Assembly (NCBI GenBank): GCA_002426495.1
Contig: DIQC01000034.1
Coordinates: 1-18,537, forward strand
Source of the DNA: Thermacetogenium sp. UBA5472
GTDB lineage: Bacteria > Bacillota > DSM-12270 > Thermacetogeniales > Thermacetogeniaceae
Length of the DNA stretch: 18,537 bases
Direction of reading: 5' to 3'
The notes under the pieces are model-generated. The model saw nothing but the letters and a program-made list of their open reading frames with translations. It did not search any database and was not told where the DNA came from. Shown one piece after another: positions 1 to 7,341 of this stretch. Position 1 is the stretch's first letter, and every line of letters begins with the position of its first letter. A program made the position numbers and the translations under genes.

Positions 1-1
1 A

Positions 2-67
2 CATCACACCGCTGCTCTTTTTAAAGATATTGTTCCTCATTTTTCTGATAGGTATTCACCGGAATGA
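2..67 (+). CDS. possible 3' end of a gene cut by the window edge
   Basis: Frame 2 is open from the first bases to a TGA at 65-67 and would give a 21-residue tail ending DRYSPE. The composition is protein-like, but the stretch is too short to recognise a family. It would converge on the sigma-54 activator gene. An open run of this length also occurs by chance, so this is only a candidate. Confidence 0.25.
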   Translation, partial: HHTAALFKDIVPHFSDRYSPE

Positions 68-204
68 CCAATCTCTGGCTTTCTGAATTAGCCAATTATA
101 TTTGAGTTGTACGTAGCATCTTTTCATAAAAGAACCGTTTCCCATAGACATTCCTGTCCCTTGATGTCCTGTTTAATACTGGTTGTTTGAAATATGAATG
201 TATA

Positions 205-241
205 AACAACAATAAAGAGAGAGCCTCTTTCCTGCTCTCTC
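205..241 (-). terminator. Rho-independent terminator downstream of the sigma-54 activator gene
   Basis: GAGAGAGC (217-224) pairs perfectly with GCTCTCTC (234-241) over a 9-nt loop. On the minus strand the stem is followed by a T-rich tract (TTTATTGTTGTTTAT), the layout of an intrinsic terminator for the activator gene that ends at 415. The plus-strand tail is less T-rich but could serve a converging gene. Positions 68-204 and 242-414 show nothing else I can name. Confidence 0.55.
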
Positions 242-414
242 ATCTTCTAACAATTTTGATATGAATTTAATGACCCCTGTTTCCTAGAATTGCTCCTTAA
301 TCATAGTTTGTGTAAACAATGCTATTTAGATAAGAATCTCGATTGTCCTTGCCCCAGCTCTTCATATAATTGGATTAAATCTCATTCTAACCTATTAATC
401 TCAGAATTATAGAA

Positions 415-2376
415 TTACAGGCCAAACTTTTTCATCTTCCTGTAAAGTGTATTGCGTGCTATTCCCAAATCCCGAGCTGTTTTCGAAACATTGCCTTTGT
501 TTAAATCCAGGGTTTTTATAATAATGTCTCTTTCGTAGTCCTTGAGCCCTTGATCTGTAGAAGAATGTGAAGGTCCATATTCTTTGATATGCATAGGCTC
601 TATGATATGTATAGGTAATAAATCCGCTGCTATTACATTACCTTCTGTAAATACTACAGCGTTTTCTATAATGTTACTCAACTCTCTTACATTTCCCGGC
701 CATGGATAATTGTAAAGAACATTCATAGCCTCGTCATCTATCTTCATCACAGGCTTTTGAAACTGGTAACAATATTTTTTCACAAAATGCATGGCAAGCA
801 GCGGTATATCATCCCTTCTCTCCCTTAGAGGTGGTACCGATATACGAATTACATTTAACCTGTAAAATAAATCTTCCCTAAACTCTCCCTTGAGTACTTC
901 CTGCCACAGATTACGGTTTGTGGCAGCCAAAACGCGCACGTTAACCGGTTTAGATTTTGTTCCTCCAACCGGAGTAACCCTTCTGTCCTGAAGGATCCTC
1001 AAAAGCCGGACCTGCATCTCCTGAGGCATTTCCCCTATCTCATCGAGAAAAAGAGTGCCTTCATTGGCCATTTCAAACTTGCCGGCTTTACCGCCTTTCT
1101 TAGCTCCAGTAAAGGCGCCATCTTCATACCCGAATAATTCGCTCTCTATTAACTCCTTCGGAATAGCACCACAGTTGATGGGAACAAAAGAACCGGTACG
1201 TCCGCTTTCAAGGTGAATAGCCTTAGCGATCAACTCTTTACCAGTCCCACTTTCCCCTTCAATTAACACATTAGAAGACACTACCGCTGTTTTTTTAACC
1301 CTCTCTATTAATTTGCGCCATTTTTTTGCTTCTCCAATTATTTCTTCTGTAAAACGTTTATGTTGGGATGTATCATTTGAAACAGTATGAGCTGTATATT
1401 TAGCTGTATTAAATATAAGGATGGTTTTATTTGGTTCGCTGGATGTTTCGATTACTTCTTGACGCACTACTTTGCATGGCAAGCTGATTGAATTAACCTG
1501 TAAATAAAATTCTTTTTTCGGGGCAAATATGTCGCGTTTTAGTTGTAGATAAGAATTATCTTCCTTTAGAAATTCTTGAAAATCAACGCCGATCAAGGCA
1601 TCCTTTTTCTTTCCTACTAGATTGAAAAATTTTTGATTGGCATCAGTTATTTTCCCCCAGGAGTCGATAATGAGCATACAGTTTTCCACAGATTCTTTCA
1701 GCACCCCAAAAACTGCTTGAGCTTCAATTCTTTTATCATGCTCTTTCTCCCATCGCAGTTGATGCTCAATAACTTGTACACCAAGCTTAAGTATTTTTAT
1801 CACACCGGAGGGTAATTTACTATAAGGATTTGTGATATCGATTAAGCCAATGATTTCACCTTGAGGGTTACGTATAGGTACTGCAGCACAGTTAAAAGAA
1901 TGCATCAGGGATTTATAGTGTTCAAATCCACCGATCTCAACAGGGCCGCCTTCTACCAATGCAGTCCCTATAGCATTAGTACCAAGATATTCTTCACTGC
2001 AATTAATACCTGGTGGTATAGTGTAACTACAATTGCTTATTGAATCCAAAACATATCCTTCAGAGTCACACAGTAATATACAAGTCTTCCCACCTATTGA
2101 ACAGATATCCTGCATAATAGGAACTGCAATGGATATCAGCTTTTGGTTAATAGCTAACCTCGTTTCTAAAGACTTTTCAGGTAAAACAAACCTCTCATAA
2201 TTAACAGGGTCAACACTTTGACATCTTTTCCAGGAATTAACTATAAGTGATCTTACACCATGGGGCTGTACACCTTGATCAAATAGAATTCCAGTTTTAA
2301 CATAATTGCGCCAAATCTTATCAATACCGCCTTTAACGACATATTCGCTGCTATCTCGACGAGTGGCCACATGCAC
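415..2376 (-). CDS. sigma-54-dependent transcriptional activator, AcoR-like (GAF-PAS-AAA+-Fis)
   Basis: This is an enhancer-binding protein that drives ATP-dependent open-complex formation by sigma-54 RNA polymerase. Visible domains: GAF-like sensor (about 75-205), PAS domain (about 225-325), AAA+ domain (about 345-580) with Walker A GESGTGKE (374-381), the sigma-54 contact loop GAFTGA (420-425), Walker B TLFLDE (441-446) and arginine-finger segment FREDLFYRL (499-507), and a C-terminal Fis-type helix-turn-helix (about 615-653). The order and 653-aa length match the AcoR family, whose founders activate acetoin catabolism. The start is GTG at 2376 with GGGGTGAG five bases upstream; another GTG lies at 2370. 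It sits just behind the lyase/AOR operon and next to two sigma-54 promoters, its likely targets. The effector is unknown; an acyloin or aldehyde is inferred. Confidence 0.93.
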   Translation of the reverse strand: MHVATRRDSSEYVVKGGIDKIWRNYVKTGILFDQGVQPHGVRSLIVNSWKRCQSVDPVNYERFVLPEKSLETRLAINQKLISIAVPIMQDICSIGGKTCILLCDSEGYVLDSISNCSYTIPPGINCSEEYLGTNAIGTALVEGGPVEIGGFEHYKSLMHSFNCAAVPIRNPQGEIIGLIDITNPYSKLPSGVIKILKLGVQVIEHQLRWEKEHDKRIEAQAVFGVLKESVENCMLIIDSWGKITDANQKFFNLVGKKKDALIGVDFQEFLKEDNSYLQLKRDIFAPKKEFYLQVNSISLPCKVVRQEVIETSSEPNKTILIFNTAKYTAHTVSNDTSQHKRFTEEIIGEAKKWRKLIERVKKTAVVSSNVLIEGESGTGKELIAKAIHLESGRTGSFVPINCGAIPKELIESELFGYEDGAFTGAKKGGKAGKFEMANEGTLFLDEIGEMPQEMQVRLLRILQDRRVTPVGGTKSKPVNVRVLAATNRNLWQEVLKGEFREDLFYRLNVIRISVPPLRERRDDIPLLAMHFVKKYCYQFQKPVMKIDDEAMNVLYNYPWPGNVRELSNIIENAVVFTEGNVIAADLLPIHIIEPMHIKEYGPSHSSTDQGLKDYERDIIIKTLDLNKGNVSKTARDLGIARNTLYRKMKKFGL

Positions 2377-2445
2377 AGATACTCACCCCACATATCACGA
2401 ATCGTATTAAGCAGCTATCAAAATCATCCTACTTCTCTAATTTTC

Positions 2446-2474
2446 ATTGTATAAACTTCTTTATAGTTAGTCAA
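2446..2474 (-). promoter_or_regulatory. sigma-A promoter for the activator gene
   Basis: On the minus strand, -35 TTGACT (2474-2469) and -10 TACAAT (2451-2446) are separated by exactly 17 bases. They lie about 70 bases upstream of the GTG start of the activator. This implies the regulator is made by housekeeping polymerase, independently of the sigma-54 operon upstream. Confidence 0.65.
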
Positions 2475-2511
2475 TACAAATATGTACCATAATTCACATT
2501 TATAACATAAT

Positions 2512-2544
2512 TGCTGGCGGTATCAAAGAACAATACCGCCAGCA
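2512..2544 (-). terminator. strong hairpin after the ThDP lyase gene
   Basis: A perfect 12-bp stem, TGCTGGCGGTAT (2512-2523) with ATACCGCCAGCA (2533-2544), has a 9-nt loop and lies 17 bases past the lyase stop codon. The minus-strand tail (AATTATGTTAT) is only moderately T-rich, so termination may be partial. It separates the lyase operon from the promoter of the activator gene. Confidence 0.6.
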
Positions 2545-2560
2545 CTGCACCACTCTCTTA

Positions 2561-4252
2561 CTATTTCTTCAAGAAAGGTGCTCCGAACCCTTTTGTAACC
2601 GGGCTCATATTCTCTTTGTCAACTTCAACATTGATAATCGCCGGTTTACCAGATTCAAAGCCACGCTTGATTGCAGGAACAATGTCCTCCGGTTTGGTCA
2701 CTAACTCACCATAACCGCCCCACATTTCAGGTAATTTGTCATAGCGGCGCATATGAGCTAATTCATTAGCAACATGTCCCTTTGCGACCTCTTCCGGATG
2801 AATAAATGTTTCTGAAAGCTTGATCATGCCCCAGGAAGAGTCATTAGATATGACACAAACAACCGGAATTCCCTGTTTTACAAATGTATCAAATTCCATA
2901 GAATAGAATCCCATACTTCCATCTCCGGTGTAGTAAAGTACAGGCTTTCCATTAGCTGCCCATGCTCCCGTGGTAAACCCAGCACCGGTACCGATAGTTC
3001 CTAGAGGCCCAAAGTTGACAATCTGTCCGGTACGGCGCGCAGTTGCAGCTGCTTTAATCCACTGTGCAGCATCCCCACCATCACATACCACTGTCCAGTC
3101 CTTTCCTTCGGTGTTTAGGAACTTGGTTACTTCATAAGCACAACGTCCTGGATGCATCGGAGTGCCCTCCGCGGTAAATCCTTCCACCCACGGCTTGGCA
3201 CCAGCCTTTGCCCTTTCCTGGGCCTGATTGATCCATGTAAGATCTTCTTTTGCAGCTGTCTTTGATTTAACAGCATCCAAAATCTGCTTGGCTACAGGGC
3301 CTGCTCCACCAACAATACCGATTTCAGCAGCTCTGTTGTAGCCGATCTTTGTGACATCTGGATGAACCTGAATTACCTTGGCATCTTTATTGAACATCGG
3401 CGGATTAGCTTTACCTACCCGGTAGTCATTGTTGACACTAAGTGTAAAGATAACATCCGCTACAGGTAAAGCGCCATTACCCAATTTGAACAATGGGTTT
3501 GTCTCCTCATCAGCGAATAGACCACGAGGCAACGTCTGTGTCATTACTGGAATTTTCAAATAATTCACTAATTCAGCAATAGACTCTCCATACTGGGCAC
3601 TAAACCTGGCAGTATCTCCGATAACCATAGCTGGTCTTTCAGCAGCAACAAGCATGTCAGCCGCTTTATCAATAAGAGCGGGGTCTCCAAAAGGAAGTGC
3701 TTCGGTACGGTATTTTTCAGGGAAATAAACTTTTTCTTCCTCAGCATAGCCGAGAACCATAAGGTCCATAGCACACTCTAAATAGACTGGGCCAGGAGTG
3801 GCATCCATCGCATGCCTGAAAGCCATCGCAACATATTCAGGTATTCTATCCACATTATAAATCTTGCGAGCCCATTTGGTGCAGGTGCTCAGAATTTCTA
3901 ATGTATTCATATCCTGCAATGGTCCTGTATCATTTTCGACAACAGGTGAAGCGCCACCAATATGAATCACAGGAACTCCCTGTAATCGAGCTTCAGCCAT
4001 CGCTGTGATAGTATCGGTAATACCAGGGCCTGCAGTGGTAACAACAACACCAGGTTTTCCTGTTACTCTTGCATAAGCGTCAGCTGCATAAGCCGCTGCA
4101 CACTCATGTCGAAAGTCAATTACTTTAATGCCTTCTGCCCGGCAGCCGTAGAATAGTGACATGATATGCCCACCGCATAAGCAAAATATCTGTTCCACGC
4201 CTTCTCTTTTCAGCGCCTTGGCAAACAATCTTCCTCCATCAACTTTAGCCAT
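2561..4252 (-). CDS. thiamine diphosphate-dependent lyase, benzaldehyde lyase-like
   Basis: This 563-residue ThDP enzyme has the usual N-terminal pyrimidine-binding, central and C-terminal PP-binding domains. The ThDP-activating glutamate is Glu50 in RHECAA. The PP/Mg motif is GDGSMGF...SNDSSWG near residue 455. From memory, Pseudomonas benzaldehyde lyase is also 563 aa and shares GGH/GAH at 27-29, RHE at 48-50, the GDGS block and the NxSWG segment, so His29 and Glu50 align without gaps; position 26 is Cys here and His there. Such enzymes cleave or form acyloins (alpha-hydroxyketones). Automated annotation would probably say acetolactate synthase, but the His29 loop argues against that. AAGGAGG precedes the ATG. 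The gene follows the AOR/MoaD pair, so aldehyde products could feed AOR. Substrate unknown; a 2-keto acid decarboxylase remains possible. Confidence 0.85.
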   Translation of the reverse strand: MAKVDGGRLFAKALKREGVEQIFCLCGGHIMSLFYGCRAEGIKVIDFRHECAAAYAADAYARVTGKPGVVVTTAGPGITDTITAMAEARLQGVPVIHIGGASPVVENDTGPLQDMNTLEILSTCTKWARKIYNVDRIPEYVAMAFRHAMDATPGPVYLECAMDLMVLGYAEEEKVYFPEKYRTEALPFGDPALIDKAADMLVAAERPAMVIGDTARFSAQYGESIAELVNYLKIPVMTQTLPRGLFADEETNPLFKLGNGALPVADVIFTLSVNNDYRVGKANPPMFNKDAKVIQVHPDVTKIGYNRAAEIGIVGGAGPVAKQILDAVKSKTAAKEDLTWINQAQERAKAGAKPWVEGFTAEGTPMHPGRCAYEVTKFLNTEGKDWTVVCDGGDAAQWIKAAATARRTGQIVNFGPLGTIGTGAGFTTGAWAANGKPVLYYTGDGSMGFYSMEFDTFVKQGIPVVCVISNDSSWGMIKLSETFIHPEEVAKGHVANELAHMRRYDKLPEMWGGYGELVTKPEDIVPAIKRGFESGKPAIINVEVDKENMSPVTKGFGAPFLKK

Positions 4253-4314
4253 AGAAAAATATACCTCCTTATAATTTGGTTTTTATGATTCAGCGCCTTA
4301 TTTATTTAGAGCGC

Positions 4315-4590
4315 TTAACCCCCTGAGATAGACACTATAAACCAGATCTCTTCAATTCCACTTATATCATCTTCGTAATCAAGACGTCTCCCTGATGAGT
4401 CACCGATCCTAACCAATTGATGGTTCAAAAGACCTCGGTCACTAATGTAGTCTTTATGAATGACATCTCCATATTTGCTTATTATCTCCTTCTCCAATTT
4501 CTTCAGGTTAAAAGGTTTATAGATGTCAATGTCTTTTACCACAAACTTGGCTGGAATCAGACCATAAAGGCGAACCTTGATTTTAGCCAT
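4315..4590 (-). CDS. MoaD/ThiS-like ubiquitin-fold sulfur carrier associated with AOR
   Basis: This 91-residue protein starts MAKIKVRLYG and ends SISGG, the terminal Gly-Gly expected of MoaD/ThiS carriers that are adenylated and thiocarboxylated. MoaD supplies sulfur for the dithiolene of molybdopterin, the ligand of tungsten in AOR. The ATG at 4590 lies inside the end of the AOR gene (8-nt overlap), which implies translational coupling; an in-frame TTG at 4608 would add six residues but has no better ribosome site. MoaD-like genes beside AOR genes are common in anaerobes. The segment between strands is longer than in typical 80-aa MoaD, so it may be an AOR-dedicated version. Between its stop and the lyase gene lies only a short AGCGC/GCGCT hairpin. 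Confidence 0.8.
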   Translation of the reverse strand: MAKIKVRLYGLIPAKFVVKDIDIYKPFNLKKLEKEIISKYGDVIHKDYISDRGLLNHQLVRIGDSSGRRLDYEDDISGIEEIWFIVSISGG

Positions 4591-6436
4591 ATAGATCACT
4601 AATAACAAAGTCTAAGCCTAACTCATGAAGCTTTTCCTTGGAAGGGTTACCATTATCTTCCCATTTCCGCAATTCATAATATTCCTTCATCTGCTCTTCA
4701 AAATTGGGAACAATCCCTTCATTAGGACCGCCGATTGTAGATGTCAGTATCCTCCCAGGCAAAACATCATCGGCACTGGTGAGGCCAAAGCGGTTATTAA
4801 ATGCTCTTTGTAAATTAAAGACCCTTTCTCCGATCTTGAATATTTCCTGAGCGTCATAAGACACACCTGTAGCAGCTGTCAATGCTTTGGCCAAATCTGT
4901 TGGAGTAACTGAATAAAGTGTGAAAAAGCAGATAATGGATGACTGCATTACACTACAGTAATCCTGGACGATTTTGGCCAGAAAACCTTTGCCCTTTAAG
5001 GCATGGGGTTCCTGGGGTTCATTGAGCCCTGCTTCAGGCATAACACCAGCGCCATCAAAACCTCCAATATAGCCATGTAAATGGCATGCACCGCGTGGAG
5101 AGGTAGCGTAAGTTGGACCAAAGCCAAAGAAAGCCCGGGGGTCATGCATGGGTATTTCAAGTCCTTTGACATGCATAGCGAACTCTTCGCTTCCTTTTCC
5201 CAGCACATCTGCAGCTTTTCGTACACCCTGACCTAACAATTCCCCAATACCAACCCTATCACCGATCTTTCGAATCATTGCCAGAATAGCTTCCACATTA
5301 CCCCAGGCAAGTTCTATTCCATCAGTATCTTGTAATGTTAGTATTCCTTTTTCAAATGCTTCCATAGCAAACGATATTGATGAACCTGTTGAAATAACAT
5401 CCATGCCATACTCATTGCACAGAAAATTTGCATAAGCTATCGATTCCAAATTATCGTTGAGACACATAGAACCAAAAACGCCCATTGCTTCGTATTCAGG
5501 TCCCTCACCCTTCATCTGATAATCGCCTTCATCAATTTCTACATAACGGGCACAGTGTATAGGACAAGCATGGCACTGTGGAGAGTGCTTTTTTAAAATG
5601 GTCTTGGCCATTGCAATCCCGTTAACTTTTTCAAAACCATCCCATTTTCCCAGGGTCCAATTTTTGATCGGGGCATCCCCAGTTTGAGGTGCTGTAGCCA
5701 TAGCTACGCCGGTACCATAAGCTTTTAACGCTTGCGAGGTCTGGTTCTCATTTATCTTTGCTGTTATTTCCTTAACAGTTTTTTTCCAGACCCCTTCGTC
5801 GGGAACATCTACACTTTGACTGCCGTAAACATAGATGGCCTTCAATTTTTTAGAACCCATCAATGCCCCACTGCCTCCGCGGCCGGCAGCTTTGGTGGTA
5901 TCTCCGATAATACAGCCGGTCTTCACCATCTTTTCACCTGCGGGGCCGATGGTACAGCAGCTTGCCTTTTTATCACCACACTGTTCATACAGATCCCTGA
6001 CCGATTCTGAAACCATTTTCCCCCATATAAAGGAGGCATCTCTCAACTCCACTTGTTCATCATTAATATAAAGATAGACAGGTTTAGGAGACTTACCTTC
6101 AATAATGATGGCATCATACCCAGCCCGCTTCAGGTTATACCCAAACTTTCCTGACCAACTTGAGTCCAGCCAAATTCCTGTCAAAGGGGAACGGCATGAT
6201 AGATTACATCTGCCTGATGTAGGAAACTGTTTCCCGTTTAAGGGGCCAACCGAGAAAAACAGTTTGTTGTTTTCATCAAATACATCCCCATTAACAGGTA
6301 TTTCATCATAGAGATACCTTGCTGCCAAACCAGTACCTCCTAGATACTCCCTCAAATACTCATCTGGTATCTTTTCCTTAGTAATTGCACCGGAAGATAA
6401 ATTCACTCTTAATAGCCTGCCTGTGCATCCCTTCAT
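4583..6436 (-). CDS. aor: aldehyde:ferredoxin oxidoreductase, tungsten-dependent
   Basis: AOR oxidises aldehydes to carboxylic acids and reduces ferredoxin, using a tungsten bis-pyranopterin and one [4Fe-4S] cluster. The 617-residue length is typical. The N-terminus (GRLLRVNLSSG) and LGGTGLAARYL block are family signatures. Cluster ligands Cys288, Cys291 and Cys295 (CHACPIHC) are at the numbering of the Pyrococcus enzyme; the fourth is probably Cys503 in SSIICFF. EGPEYE (311-316) and RGACHLHG (448-455) are at the expected active-site places. The start is the ATG after a near-perfect ribosome site AAGGAGGTGAT, nine bases away. It is 27 bases behind the thiN-like gene and overlaps the MoaD-like gene, so it belongs to one operon. 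A position between an acyloin-lyase candidate and dehydrogenases suggests catabolic aldehyde oxidation. Probably cytoplasmic. Confidence 0.95.
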   Translation of the reverse strand: MKGCTGRLLRVNLSSGAITKEKIPDEYLREYLGGTGLAARYLYDEIPVNGDVFDENNKLFFSVGPLNGKQFPTSGRCNLSCRSPLTGIWLDSSWSGKFGYNLKRAGYDAIIIEGKSPKPVYLYINDEQVELRDASFIWGKMVSESVRDLYEQCGDKKASCCTIGPAGEKMVKTGCIIGDTTKAAGRGGSGALMGSKKLKAIYVYGSQSVDVPDEGVWKKTVKEITAKINENQTSQALKAYGTGVAMATAPQTGDAPIKNWTLGKWDGFEKVNGIAMAKTILKKHSPQCHACPIHCARYVEIDEGDYQMKGEGPEYEAMGVFGSMCLNDNLESIAYANFLCNEYGMDVISTGSSISFAMEAFEKGILTLQDTDGIELAWGNVEAILAMIRKIGDRVGIGELLGQGVRKAADVLGKGSEEFAMHVKGLEIPMHDPRAFFGFGPTYATSPRGACHLHGYIGGFDGAGVMPEAGLNEPQEPHALKGKGFLAKIVQDYCSVMQSSIICFFTLYSVTPTDLAKALTAATGVSYDAQEIFKIGERVFNLQRAFNNRFGLTSADDVLPGRILTSTIGGPNEGIVPNFEEQMKEYYELRKWEDNGNPSKEKLHELGLDFVISDLYG

Positions 6437-6463
6437 AAGGAATCACCTCCTTGATTGTTTTGA

Positions 6464-6952
6464 TTATGTCAGTTCAGCTATCCTTAATGCTAACCCAACC
6501 ACATCTACAGCGTTTTGACCTGTTAGAATGATTGCGCCTTCTCTAGCAAAACCGCCTTCTGTAAAAAAAGCAACAGGTAATTGATTCTTTCCATACTGTT
6601 TCAACATATTATCAAGTGTCTTATCTTCTACAACTAAATGTGCGATATTAATACCTTCATTCCTTATCAGTTCAACTAATTCTTTCGAGTACTTGATTTC
6701 CATAACTGCTCTGCGGGATGGATCGTGCTCCATCACTTTAAGAAGGATACTTGCTGTAAACCGTGAAGCCCCCCATGCAGGATAAGCAGGTGCTGTTATT
6801 TTTTGAAAAACTTCAGTCAGTCTTCCTGGTATGCCTGCAACATCCTGTGTGCTTTTGGCATTGCTTTTTGCCATCACAAGATTGCTCCTGATTTCTGGTA
6901 GCAACAAATAAGCCTTCGGGTGGTTTGACAACATATTTACCGCCTCTACCAA
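6464..6952 (-). CDS. stand-alone ThiN-type thiamine-phosphate synthase domain
   Basis: The protein matches the ThiN domain known as the C-terminal half of archaeal ThiDN, which joins HMP-PP and thiazole phosphate to thiamine phosphate, and as the ligand domain of ThiR repressors. Recognisable pieces are NHPKAYLLLPEIRSNLVMAK, VAGIPGRLT, GASRFTA, MEHDPSRRAVMEIKYS and the C-terminal ALRIAE helix. No ThiD kinase domain or DNA-binding domain is attached. The listed start is TTG at 6952, but the frame is open to 7009, extra codons continue the first helix (IEKIEAYSVLGQ), and an excellent AGGAGG (7002-6997) sits eight bases before an ATC codon at 6988, so a longer product with a rare start is possible. 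ATG at 6934 is another option. It is the first gene of the AOR/lyase operon, so it may supply or sense ThDP for the lyase. Catalytic competence cannot be judged by eye. Confidence 0.75.
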   Translation of the reverse strand: MVEAVNMLSNHPKAYLLLPEIRSNLVMAKSNAKSTQDVAGIPGRLTEVFQKITAPAYPAWGASRFTASILLKVMEHDPSRRAVMEIKYSKELVELIRNEGINIAHLVVEDKTLDNMLKQYGKNQLPVAFFTEGGFAREGAIILTGQNAVDVVGLALRIAELT

Positions 6953-7036
6953 CTGTCCTAAAACAGAGTAAGCTTCAATTTTTTCGATTTTATACCCCTC
7001 CTTTCCCCATCACCCTCACCAGCTATAACTAATATA

Positions 7037-7052
7037 AGCAAAAACAATGCCA
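7037..7052 (-). promoter_or_regulatory. sigma-54 promoter of the ThiN-AOR-MoaD-lyase operon
   Basis: The minus strand reads TGGCATTGTTTTTGCT, matching the -24/-12 consensus TGGCACRNNNNTTGCW with GG and GC exactly spaced. The predicted start of transcription is near 7026, about 24 bases before the AGGAGG of the first gene. It faces away from an equally good promoter at 7265. Confidence 0.75.
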
Positions 7053-7106
7053 ATTCTAAAATCTCAGTTAATCTGGTTATTATCTGCATATAGCTAAAAA
7101 AATAGA

Positions 7107-7148
7107 GAACAGTGTCACATATTTATATGTTCAATAACGGCACACTGT
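7107..7148. promoter_or_regulatory. candidate shared activator-binding site (inverted ACAGTGT pair)
   Basis: ACAGTGT (7109-7115) and its complement ACACTGT (7142-7148) form an inverted pair whose centres are 33 bases apart, about three helical turns. A nested GAACA (7107-7111)/TGTTC (7128-7132) pair overlaps it. The block lies about 100 bases upstream of the minus-strand start site and about 160 upstream of the plus-strand one, the usual distance of enhancer sites for sigma-54 activators. Assignment to the AcoR-like protein is inferred. Confidence 0.4.
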
Positions 7149-7264
7149 CCCGCATTATAACAGTTTTTATTTACAGAAAAGTTACCCTAAAATAAATCCA
7201 TTATTAAGAAGAAAACTCTTACCGTAGATGATTTCAGAGTTTGCATCTCCATATTTCCCGCGAT

Positions 7265-7280
7265 TGGTATAAGTATTGCA
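7265..7280 (+). promoter_or_regulatory. sigma-54 promoter of the alcohol dehydrogenase-membrane protein-SDR operon
   Basis: TGGTATAAGTATTGCA carries GG at 7266-7267 and GC at 7278-7279 with correct spacing, plus the TTGCA ending of the -12 box. Transcription should start near 7291. The 50-base leader has a small hairpin, TTGCGGC (7296-7302) with GCTGCAA (7308-7314), before the AAGGAGG at 7328. Confidence 0.75.
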
Positions 7281-7341
7281 TCTGTATGATATGAGTTGCG
7301 GCAGTTAGCTGCAATAGTATAAATATAAGGAGGAATGCTCA

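Noticed and set aside
2561..4252. Annotation as acetolactate synthase large subunit (ilvB/alsS)
   Set aside because: The N-terminal loop carries GGH with His29, as in benzaldehyde lyase, in place of the synthase-type loop, and no small subunit or branched-chain gene is nearby.
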